Part shown: piece after piece, positions 54,816 to 64,000 of the stretch
How the letters are laid out: the number at the start of each line of letters is the position of its first letter
Numbering within the stretch: the first letter of the stretch is position 1
Origin: Manis javanica
Lineage: Eukaryota; Chordata; Mammalia; Pholidota; Manidae
DNA length: 64,000 nucleotides
Assembly: GCF_040802235.1 (NCBI RefSeq)
Contig: NC_133157.1
Location: 87,468,001 to 87,532,000, forward strand
Reading direction: 5' to 3'
Notes under the pieces: generated by a model
Database searches by the model: none
What the model was told of the DNA's origin: nothing
Seen by the model: the letters and a program-made list of their open reading frames with translations, nothing else
Position numbers and translations under genes: made by a program

Positions 54816-57800
54816 ACGCTCTCAATTCCTCTCCCAGGCCTCTGCGGAAGGAGCCTTTGGGCTCTTCTCAGTTACTGGGAGGCCTCAGGTGACTCATTCA
54901 AGAGAACGTTACAAGCTAGTCTCCTATGGGGTGGCTCAACACACTGGCTTCACAGATCAGCTGACAACTTTCACTGAGGTGAGTGTCTTGACTTGATATG
55001 TGGATGTAGCTGGTGGTGCTGGTGAAGTGCCAGAACTGGAGGTGCTTTCAGGTTTTCACTGTTGCCATTCTCTTCTGTGTTCCTTTACTTTGAAGGGACA
55101 CAAAGAAACATTAACATGGCCAAGCATGAATAAAGCTTAGTGTGACCACTGTTTTTCTCTTAGCAATCAGGCATTATAGATAGTGTGGATTCCTTCACTA
55201 CCATGTTCTACTTAAAGCTACCCTCTGGCCTGTGGGCCATTTTGAGTAGGCCACATTCTACCAAGAAACCCACTGTGATTACAGGATTTTTTAATCAAAC
55301 AGAAAACATTGGAACTAAATTACTTGCAGGTGGTCTGGAAAGGTTTTCAACTTTGCATACAAATTCTGATCATTTGTCATTCCTCTTGCAATTTTCTAGC
55401 AGTTTTTTGTTGTCCCCGTAGAAGTTCTTGTTCCTGCATTTTTTTGCTTAGATTATATAATTTCTATTAAAAGAAAAAACTTCTGCTGGTACATTGTTAT
55501 TTTTCTCTATAATATAAATTGAAAAGTATGTAAGAGGGGGAAGCATCTTCAGTATTTAAAATGTCCAAGGCATTTAAAGCTGTTATGAAGATCCGGGTAG
55601 AAATACTGTATTGCACATGCTTATTCTTCTCTTCTTTAAGAAAAAACAAAATAGGGCCATTTTAAGTGGGATGTGCTCCATTGAAACACAGGATTGAACC
55701 GTGGAGGTGTGTAACCTGTATTTGCTTTCAGTTCCCAGTCTTGTGTCTTGTCAGCTTCACAGTGGTTGTTCAGGCCTTGCATCAAGATACTGTGAAGTGA
55801 ATCATAGATATGCTTCCGGAGTGCTCTTTGTACAAGTGTATAAAATGTGCTTGACTCTGCTCAGGGCATTGGGGCATTTCCGACCGGTCACAAGCTGCTG
55901 AGCTTGGTCCAAGCAGCAGCCTGTGCTGGTTTCTCTGCATGAACAGGAGTTGAAGTATTGAGGACAGAGTTAGCTACTCACGTTGTTGCTAATGATAGGC
56001 TCGGTAGAGTGGTCAAAATATGATCAATTGAGCAGAAATTTATTCAGGAGTTTGATACCCATCTGATAGAACCTGGCTCAAAACCTTCTGACAGGTGTCC
56101 AGTTTGTAATGAATGAAGTTCCTGCCTTAGCCTGCTCCCTGTTGTCTGACTTAACGCTGTTTTTCCAGACTGTTCTCCTTGTCTCTCTGATCGTACTGGT
56201 TTGCAGGCCGCTTGGTGGACATAACGGGAGTCTTCCTACTTTCATATTGTGGCTACACTGTTCTCTTGCCTGAAAACCATTTATTTTCCTCTTTGTCTAA
56301 CCATAGCCTAACCAACATCCATGCCCTAGAAATGTCACCTCATGTCACCAGGGCCCCTTTCCTCCTCCCAGCCCCATAATTCATCTCTGCCTCCTCTGTC
56401 AGTGTCATTAACATCATCTCACATGGCCAGCTCCCCACCTCAAGGCCGGCCCATGCTACACAGGATCGTCATGTTTTCATATTTCCATTCTTATAGCACA
56501 TGGCATAGAAAAGCCTAGGATCTAGTAGGTATCCGGTAAGAACCTATACAGGAGAATGATGTTTACACAAGTGCATGCGGGTGGCACAGGTGGTGTTGTG
56601 CACACGGCCTTACACATACCAGTGAAAGCAAAGAGGAGAGTGTAGTGAGCGAGGCTGCGTGGTCTGGCAGCGTGCCCAGGGACGGGCCGCACAGACACTT
56701 CGGCCTCACACTCTGTGATCGTACGTTTGAGCCCACTGGAGCTGAGTAGGCCACTTTACTACTTGAAGCCTCAAGACTTCCTTGTAATTCCAGATTTATT
56801 TGTGGAACTTTAAAATTTTTTCTATTTGAATGAGATTGCTTAATGACCCAGGACACTTCTCATTTAGACAGGGCAAACTGGAAACTAAAATAAAAACACT
56901 GTTTTCTAGACTAAAATGTTTAGAAAAGAAGTAATGTCATGCCTCTAGCTATATAAGAGTATATAGAAGTATATATTTTATATAACTTTTTTACCTATGT
57001 AACCTATAAAAAGTGAACACATGCTCTGATGGGGGCAGTTGGGGCCTGTGACACTAACTTCTGCAGAACTCAATTGGCCAGAACAAAACCAAACCTAGAT
57101 TTAATTTGCTGGAGTGAGTTGGGTGGTTAGCCACTGGTTAGATCCAGGGGCTACATTGAAAAAAATTAATGGCCCTTATGTATAACATAAAAAAAGCAGT
57201 CGTTTTTTATTCTGCCCCATCTATTCCTCAAACTTTTTGATTACAAGAGCTTCTTGAGATCCACACCCATCACATGCCGTCCGGGTCCTGGGGCTGAGAC
57301 TTCATCGCGGGTCAGACTTACCTTCTACTTCCCCCTTTTATGCTGAACACAGCAGAGCTCCCATTTAATATGGCATTGAAATAGGTTAGCCCTCCCTGTT
57401 ACAAGGATGTCTGTCAGATGAGGTTTTGAGCTGAGTGAGAGATGAGTTTGTTGAGAACAAGAGGTCAGAAATATGCTGTGTCTTGTCATGTCGGTGCCAC
57501 ACAAAAAAAAGATGGAGGGTGCCCTGCCGCACGGCGGGATGACCCCGTGAGTCAGCAGGAAGTGAGCACAAAGGGACTCGAGCAGTTGTCTGTTGAGGTG
57601 ACCGTACATGCAACAGAAATCCTGGTGTTTAAATTATGCTGTGGATAAGTTTGAGAATCACAGCCACCCAGTTAAGAAAAAAATAGTGACAAATAATACT
57701 GGTCTCTTCATACAATAGGTTTATCTCTCTACCTAAATGACTTACCTTGCAAATAATCTGTGATCTTTTGTTTGTTTGTTTTCAGCAAATATCACAGTTA

Positions 57801-57939
57801 GTTTACCAATCAAACAACCAGACTGATAGTGTGGCCTGTAAAGCAGTATTAAAAGCAAGATATGTGGAATTGCCTAACACTATCTTTCACTATGCTTGTG
57901 CTAGAAAATTCAGTGTATTTAGTAGACTGAATCTTGGCC
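54816..57939. other. Intergenic, nothing recognised
   Basis: Open frames (e.g. 55,185-55,421 and 56,563-56,856) are short and lack domains. There is no conserved exon signal that I can defend. Confidence 0.45.
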
Positions 57940-58325
57940 ATCCGAGACTGGGAGATGCGACCTTATTTGAAAAACGGATCTTCGCAGATTTAATTAAGGA
58001 TCTCAAGGAGAGAAGATTACCCTGGTGGGCCCTAGTTACCACCACAGGTGTCCTTATGAGAATCGGAGGAAGGCAGATAACAGGGGTACAGGACGAAGAA
58101 GCAATGTGACCAGAGAGGCAGAAATGGGAGCGTGGGATTCCAGCAGCCCACAGGGGCTGGAAGAAGCAGAGAGCATTCTCCCCTTGAGCCTCCACAGGGA
58201 GTGTGGTCCCTCTGACACCTTGATGTTGAACTCTGGCCTCCAGAACTGTGAGAGAATAACTTTTTGTTGTTTTAAGCAACCCTATTGTGATAGTTTGGTA
58301 GAGCAGACACAGGAACTAATAGGCC
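57940..58325 (+). mobile_element. MLT1-like LTR, nearly complete
   Basis: 'gcgaccttatttgaaaaac', 'cgcagatttaattaaggatc', 'acaggtgtccttatgagaat', 'acaccttgatgttgaactc' and 'ccagaactgtgagagaata' run in MLT1 order to a 'gttgttttaagcaaccc' end. It is an old MaLR solo LTR. The open frames across it on both strands are by-products. Confidence 0.8.
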
Positions 58326-58640
58326 TACTATGTGCCAGTCACTGTGCGGGTCGTGGGGAGGAGGTGAACATGCACGGCCTTTGCATTGCTCCTCTTTCAC
58401 GGCACTGGGACAGAAGGCTGGGGAGAGAGTTACAGTTACTTATTCAGTATGTCTGATGTCAGCTTTCCATGTGCCAGTCGCTAAGCTAGGCTCCTGGAAA
58501 GGAGCCACAAACAAGACAAAGTTCCCTTCCCTCCCTATGGGCCTTACTTTCTAGCAAGTACGAAATAATGCTTAAGGCCATGAGCACAAAGATTGGCGAT
58601 GACATTAATTCCAATCAGGAGGCTGAGGGAAAATGTTAAG
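58326..58640 (+). mobile_element. L2-like LINE remnant
   Basis: 'ctatgtgccagtcactgtgc' and, further on, 'atgtgccagtcgctaagc' with 'aacaagacaaagttcccttc' and 'gccttactttctagcaag' resemble the L2 3' end, possibly in two overlapping pieces. Confidence 0.55.
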
Positions 58641-61600
58641 CATGGTGCGTTTGAGATGAAGGTGGCGTGCAAGAGAGAAGGGGCATTCCAAATGGCGGGG
58701 TCAAGGCTAGTAATGCCAGACAGTCTGAGGTGCCTTCCGGTCAGCATGACGGAGGGTAGACAGCCAATATCTGTAACACACCCTTTCTAAAATTGTTTGT
58801 GATGTTTCTTCATGTGAAAACCATTTCCAAAAATTGCATTTTGGGGAGTTAACAACATCCAGTTTCATGGATTCCAAATTGCATATCCTTGGAAAAGATG
58901 CCATGTATGATGTATTCACGCAAGGTCAGGTAGGAGGATCTCAAAGAATTTTTAATGAATCGACACTAAAGTGCTTCTCTCTCTTAGCCTTGGTTTACCT
59001 TCACTGGCTCCTGGCTGGCAGATTTGCTGTATTAAATATGGCCTACATGCTGAGTCCAAATAACTTTTGCCTAATGCTATGATTTCCCTTAGAAAATGTA
59101 CTGTCAGAGTTCTGTGTACACTTTCTTGGATGCAGCTACTGTGAAGGTTTGTAAAAGTCTGTTTGTTCAGGCAATAATGTATGAATTCATGAAAAAGACA
59201 GTAAGCTATTTAAGCAATCACCTTCAGGCTGTCTGTCATCCTTTATAGAAGTCTCCTAAGCATGATGGAACAGACTTTAATTTTGTCAGTTTAATGGTGA
59301 AGAGTGTCTAATGGATTGCCTAAAAATTGAAATCCCCTTTCAAAAAAACAGGGATATTTCCAAGGGCTTTCTATATTCTGGGTGAGGAATTCAGATGGAT
59401 TGAAATACTTAAAACAACTCACCAGGGAGACCTATGCAGCTCTTTGCAGCACCTACTTTTCAGTCTCTGAGCAGACCTGCACTTGGGGAAGGGTGCTCTG
59501 TCTCCTGCACCGCTCAGGGGTGGGGGTAGAGGCTTCTGACTGAGCTTCCCACATCTGGGGTGGAGGCCCTTCTTTTCCAGTTACACCCACAGCAGTGCTG
59601 AATGCTGAATATTCATGTGCCTCAATCCTTGTTTTGGTGAAGTGAACACAAGTACTTAAATGGAGGTTACCAGGGCCCCTTTACTATGATTAAGAATTTG
59701 CAACCTGGCTACTATGATCTGAGCTATAATTTTACTGTATATTAATTATAGTTAGAGTGGTTTGGAACCTGAAAATTTTGTTCCATTTAATTTTGTTCCA
59801 TTGCAAGTTTGCAGCATTAACTCATGTTCTAATTCCAAAAATAGGCAAGAAATCAGCCCAGGTGCATGGACTTCACAGTGTCAGGACAAATCTCATCAGA
59901 AACTATGCATTTGTCCTGGCAAGGGGAAAGGCCTCCTAACATCTTTTTTGAGGGAGATTCTTTATCAATTTGTGCTCTTTTTATCCTATAATATTGCCAT
60001 GTTTCCCATAATGGAATACTATGAAAGGAAATTTAATACAAAATATATATGATTATAGATATAGAGATAGATAGATATAGATATATATATGATTATGTTT
60101 CCATAAAAAAAACACATTAAATTTCAGAAGATGTTGCCTGAGCCACCAAACCAACTTCTAGAACATTAAAGAGCCTACTTAGAATCAGGTCGGAACTTTG
60201 CTGGAGTTCTTTTGGGAGTTTCCGATACTTCAAAAAATTACCACTTTATTTTTGACATTCCAAAAGGATAAATAAAACCGTGTCAACGAATGAGCCACGT
60301 GGTCCATAGGGAGGTGGGAGGAGGTCATTCACTGAAAGAATCCCGCTGAGAAAGGCTTTTTCTTGGCTCAGCAGTTTACTCTGTAATGATACAGGCTGAA
60401 GCACATAAATCCGCCCGTCTCTCTTTGTGCCTGCTCAACAAAGGTGGGGAGTTCTAAATATTAAAATTGAGCAGCGACATAAGTTCAGTTTCTTAGTAGG
60501 TATGTCACTATTTGAAATTACCTCATGTATTTACTTCTCTATTCTGTTACTTTCTGTGTTAACTCTTGAGACTGTCTCACGAGATCTTGCCTGGTACACA
60601 GAACGGTGCCTGGAAGGTGATGAGTGCCCCACAGCTGCTGCACGCAGGCAAATGAGCAAATGAATGAATGAGCTTCTGACTTATTTGTGTGTTATTTGGG
60701 AACATTTCGTAACTTCTCTGGCAAAGGCGGTCGTCCAGGGCAAAAGAAATGACACCATAAACGGCCATTAGATTTGGCACCAAGTCTTGTAAAACCTGTT
60801 TGCATTTGTGTACGGGGTCCGTCAGCCGGCAGATACTTAATGAGGACAGCTAATAGCAGTTCTCTAATAAGGAGGATGGCACATTGGTTATAACTCCATA
60901 GTTTGACTCAGTCCTTCCTCCTTGCAACATTTGGATGGGCAACATGAAACTAAATGGTTTGATCTAAAGTGAGCTTAAAAAAAAATCAAGTGTGTTTAGA
61001 CTCTGGCTTAGTATTTTTGCCATTTACTTGGTGGGAGTCAGTGGACAGACATTTAAAGTGCTAATGCTACTTTGAATGAGAGGATTTGAAAAGTGAGTCT
61101 TTGAGATTTTAAAAATAATATTGAAAGCGGGTGGTATATTGAGTCAATACACACAGTTTATATAAATGTAAGGCTAGCATCTAGCTTGACATTGTGCACA
61201 TTCATAGAGACAAGCCGATAACTTCATGTCTTCTATTATCATTGAACCAGAGCTGACAGTGACATCAAAACGTTGGCTGTGTTTTGTTTACTGTTGTTAT
61301 GCATTTGAAGAGTTTTTGGTCACTATCCTTCATTTATTCAACCCTCTAGGGATTGCTCAGTCCATATTCAAACAACTGGCAGTTTTTAGGCTTTATATCC
61401 CAGAATAGATGAGAAATAAAAGAAAAATAAAACTTACCAATTCACTGATAATTTGGTTGGCAACAAATTGTGCCGACTGAATACTAAACAGCAGCGTATT
61501 TCTGAATCTCTCCCTGCGTGGAATTAAGGGAACCAAACATGCAATGGATGAACTTGAAAAATTGAGATTTTATCCAGGTGTTTCAAAGGCATTTAGTATC

Positions 61601-61730
61601 ACACAGGAAGGAGCTTTTTTTTTTTTTTTTTTTTTTTTACTTTTTTCTCATTATATGTTCATCACCTTTCCCTCTTACAATTGCTGCTAGACCCTTTATA
61701 GACCCTTTAGTTCTCTATTAAATGGAAGCA
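58641..61730. other. Intergenic, simple repeats only
   Basis: No gene is supported. An (ATAG/TATA)n-rich stretch lies at 60,049-60,095 and a T-homopolymer at 61,616-61,638. Confidence 0.5.
60049..60095. repeat. (ATAG)n/(AT)n simple repeat
   Basis: Short repeating ATAG and AT units: 'agagatagatagatatag' followed by 'atatatatat'. Confidence 0.8.
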
Positions 61731-62640
61731 ATAAAATTGTGCACACTCACCCTCCTCTTCTTGATTTTTAAAATGAGACTTTTAATGTTTCACTCTTAAA
61801 TATGATGGCTTTTTTTAGAGATCATTTTTTATAATTTACTATAGTGAACATATATTGAATTTTATGTATGTTTTGTCTATGTTGAAATTTTTCTGTGATT
61901 CCATTTTTCTTCCTTCATCTTTAAATTTACTGAGTTGCATAAATGGATTCTCAACTGTTAAACTTTTTCATTTCTGAATCAAATTTAACTTCTTTTGTTT
62001 TAATACATTGCTGAATTTGGCTTCAGGGCATTTGTTTAAGATTTCTGCATCTATGCTCTTGAGTAACATTGGCCCCTAACTTTTCTTACATTCTTGTCTG
62101 GTTGTGGTAGTAAGGTGTTTATAACCACACCATCATATTGGTGTATGTTCCTTCATTTGCTATTTTATGGGAAAAAAGTAATGTAATATTTTAATTATTT
62201 TTCCTGAATGTTTGGCTGAACTAAAGTCTTAGTTTTTAGGGAGATATTAAACAATTGACTCTCTATTGTTTATAGGATTATTTAGGCTATTTATTCCTTA
62301 TTCATTATCGGCAAGATATAATTTTTCCTTTTAAAAATTTGTTCACTTGGCTAAACATTAAGTGTATTGGTACAGTTTTGTTTCTATCACTTATACTTTC
62401 ATATTCAAAATATTGTATTAGATTCTTTAGTTTCTTCTTCTTGGTCTTAATTTTGCCAGATCTGTTCACTTGTGCTAACTTTTCAGAGTAGTGATTTCTG
62501 AAGTTTTAAATTATCTCTAGTGCTTTTGTTGGTTTGTTTTCTACTGTATCAATTTCAGGTACTTATTACTCCCTTCTCTTCCGCCTGCTCTCTTTGGTTT
62601 GTTTTCCCATATATTCTTAATTTGGATTTTTGTATCACTT
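61731..62640 (-). mobile_element. Old L1 ORF2 remnant (minus sense)
   Basis: Plus-strand landmarks 'atttctgcatctatgctctt' and 'ttcttgtctggttgtggtag' are the antisense of the L1 RT region. It is AT-rich and heavily diverged. Confidence 0.5.
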
Positions 62641-62675
62641 AATTTTCAGTCTTCGTCCTTTTTTAATCCAAGCTA

Positions 62676-63440
62676 TGCCCGCCCCCTGACAAAACAGACG
62701 GGATTGGATGGTCCAATCAGACTGCTGTGGGGCGGGGCTCTGCTCCGCGCCCAGCCCTCTTCAGCGCCGCCGGCGCCGCGGCAGCGCTGTGCTTGCAGGC
62801 TCCGCGCCGTAACCCCGTTCCACGGGGTTCCCCGCGCACCCGCGCCGCCGAGGGTCTGTGGGCCGATCCCACGGTCGGCAAGCGTCAGCACCGCCGTCCG
62901 CTCCGCAGGCCAGTGCGGGCGGCTACCGGGGAGGACCTAGCGGGCGAGGCCGTCCGCGCAGGAGCCAGGCCAACCCGCTCTAGCCCGGAGTCGCGGAGGC
63001 GGCAAGCGCCGGGAGTCGCCCCGCAAACGCGTGCAGGCGCGGAGGAGGACCCGCCTGCCTCCGCGGACGTCCGCCCCGCAGCCACAGCGAGTCAGACGTG
63101 CTCTGACCTTGCCAGCCCCGACAGGCCCCACGGCCGCCCCGGCAGGAGCGCCGTCCGCGAGGGCAGGCCGCCCGCGGGCCTCCGGGAACGTGGCGGCGTC
63201 CCTGACGTCCCCCAGGGGGCGCTGCAGCACCGAGCGCTCCGAGGCCGGCGGCGTGACACTCTGCGCAGGTGCGGTGCCGAGCCCGCCGCCCCGGGCTCCT
63301 GGAGCGCCGCCGCCGGGGAAGGCCCGCGGGAACCCGTGCCTGGTGGCCCGCGCGGGGTGCTGAGCAGGCAGCAGGGCCACGTCGCGACCACCTCAGCTGC
63401 AGGCCGAGGGCAGGCGCGCAGGACCTCCCGGCGGACCTTG
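62676..63440. promoter_or_regulatory. CpG island, candidate promoter/first exon of a host gene
   Basis: The sequence changes abruptly from AT-rich to very GC-rich with dense CpG. At its left edge are GCCCGCCCCC (~62,677), an inverted CCAAT (ATTGG, 62,703), CCAATCAG (62,713-62,720) and GGGGCGGGG (62,729-62,737), which fits a TATA-less promoter with initiation to the right. I cannot identify a gene. The open frames on both strands are Arg/Ala/Pro-rich and look like by-products of base composition. Confidence 0.7.
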
Positions 63441-63479
63441 TGTACAGCATCTCCAAGTCCCAGCGTACAAGCTGAACAC

Positions 63480-63512
63480 TGTGTGTGTGTGTGTGTGAGT
63501 GTGTGTGTGTGA
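63480..63512. repeat. (GT)n microsatellite
   Basis: GT dinucleotides interrupted by one GA, at the right edge of the CpG island. Confidence 0.95.
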
Positions 63513-64000
63513 ACAGGGGAATGGATGAATGTGTGTTAAAGCTAATGTGACCAGAGCAATTATCAATTTATAAAAATTCAATTAACAACAGATCTTGAGA
63601 TTACCTATAAGATAAGTAATACTTACATGAACAAAAAAGTGACCATATACGTGAGGAGAAAGCATTGTGTTCATACTATGGGCTAAATAAATTTTCTTCC
63701 ATCAAAAGAAAACTTACAAAGAGCAACAGTATCGATTGGCCTTCGTTACAGCAAGGTTTCTCAGCCTTGATGCAGTTCCACCTGGGTTCAGATGGTGCTT
63801 TGCTGGAAGGGCACCTTGTCCTGCGTGTCACAGGACGTTTAGCATCATCATACGCTCGGTGAGGCCACCCCAACCTCTAGTTATGACAACTGGAAACCAA
63901 TACGAAAATTGGCCTGAGTCAGAACAGAGTAAGTGGAATATTGTCACTTGACATTTGAAGGAAAATAGATTTGAAAATCCATACACAGAATAACACTTCT
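63513..64000. other. Intergenic to the window end, old DNA repeat
   Basis: Positions 63,755-63,890 ('aaggtttctcagccttgatg', 'gtcacaggacgtttagcat') match an old mammal-wide DNA-transposon-type pattern also seen in minus sense at about 10,985-11,100. Nothing else is recognised. Confidence 0.45.

Noticed and set aside
57890-58456. Overlapping open frames of 120-143 codons on both strands
   Set aside because: They fall in an MLT1-like LTR and an L2-like remnant, neither of which is coding here.
62727-63512. Long open frame of ~260 codons in the CpG island, with overlapping frames on the other strand
   Set aside because: It begins at a non-ATG codon, is Arg/Ala/Pro/Gly-rich in every frame, shows no domain, and ends in the GT microsatellite. 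It is explained by GC content.

Overview
The window is mammalian nuclear DNA. No complete host protein-coding gene can be supported in it. It is dominated by LINE-1 sequence, old mammal-wide repeats (MIR-, L2-, MLT1- and MER5-like), one intronless copy of a host mRNA, and two nested, fairly young endogenous retroviruses. The L1 3' ends and the lack of any recognisable primate, rodent, ruminant, pig or carnivore SINE point to a laurasiatherian. The L1 tails look most like those I associate with pangolins, but that species guess is weak.

Layout. Positions 1-3.7 kb hold four L1 3' ends head to tail on the + strand. At 4.99-5.74 kb is a solo LTR with a CCGG target duplication. Positions 5.7-12.7 kb are gene-free, with MIR, MER5-like and old L1 remnants. 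At 12.75-15.64 kb (- strand) is a processed pseudogene of SKIL (SnoN). Positions 15.7-19.4 kb are quiet. At 19.43-27.67 kb (- strand) is a full-length L1 insertion of about 8.2 kb, flanked by a 12-bp duplication, with tandem 5' UTR monomers and about 1.8 kb of extra 3' sequence beyond an internal A-rich tract. An old L1 at 28.6-30.7 kb is split by a second solo LTR of the same family as the first.

The centrepiece is at 36.90-51.75 kb. A gammaretrovirus-like provirus (+ strand, GGTA duplication, 495-bp LTRs, about 8.5 kb without its guest) is interrupted inside its 5' LTR. The guest is a complete 6,323-bp betaretrovirus/type-D-like provirus (- strand, GAAAAT duplication, 310- and 333-bp LTRs, tRNA-Lys1,2 primer site). 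The outer element has gag-pol with a UAG readthrough arrangement, but it carries a TGA before nucleocapsid, a frameshift in a C7 run in pol, an Asn in place of the second catalytic Asp of integrase, and two env stops. The inner element has lost parts of gag and all of RT/RNase H. It keeps an uninterrupted 600-codon envelope frame of the RD114/type-D interference-group type and a candidate CTE-like RNA element before its 3' LTR.

Positions 51.8-62.6 kb are largely unique or old-repeat DNA, including an MLT1-like LTR at about 57.94-58.32 kb. At 62.68-63.44 kb there is an isolated CpG island with CCAAT and GC boxes that may be a host promoter or first exon. All calls are from reading the sequence; no database search was run.
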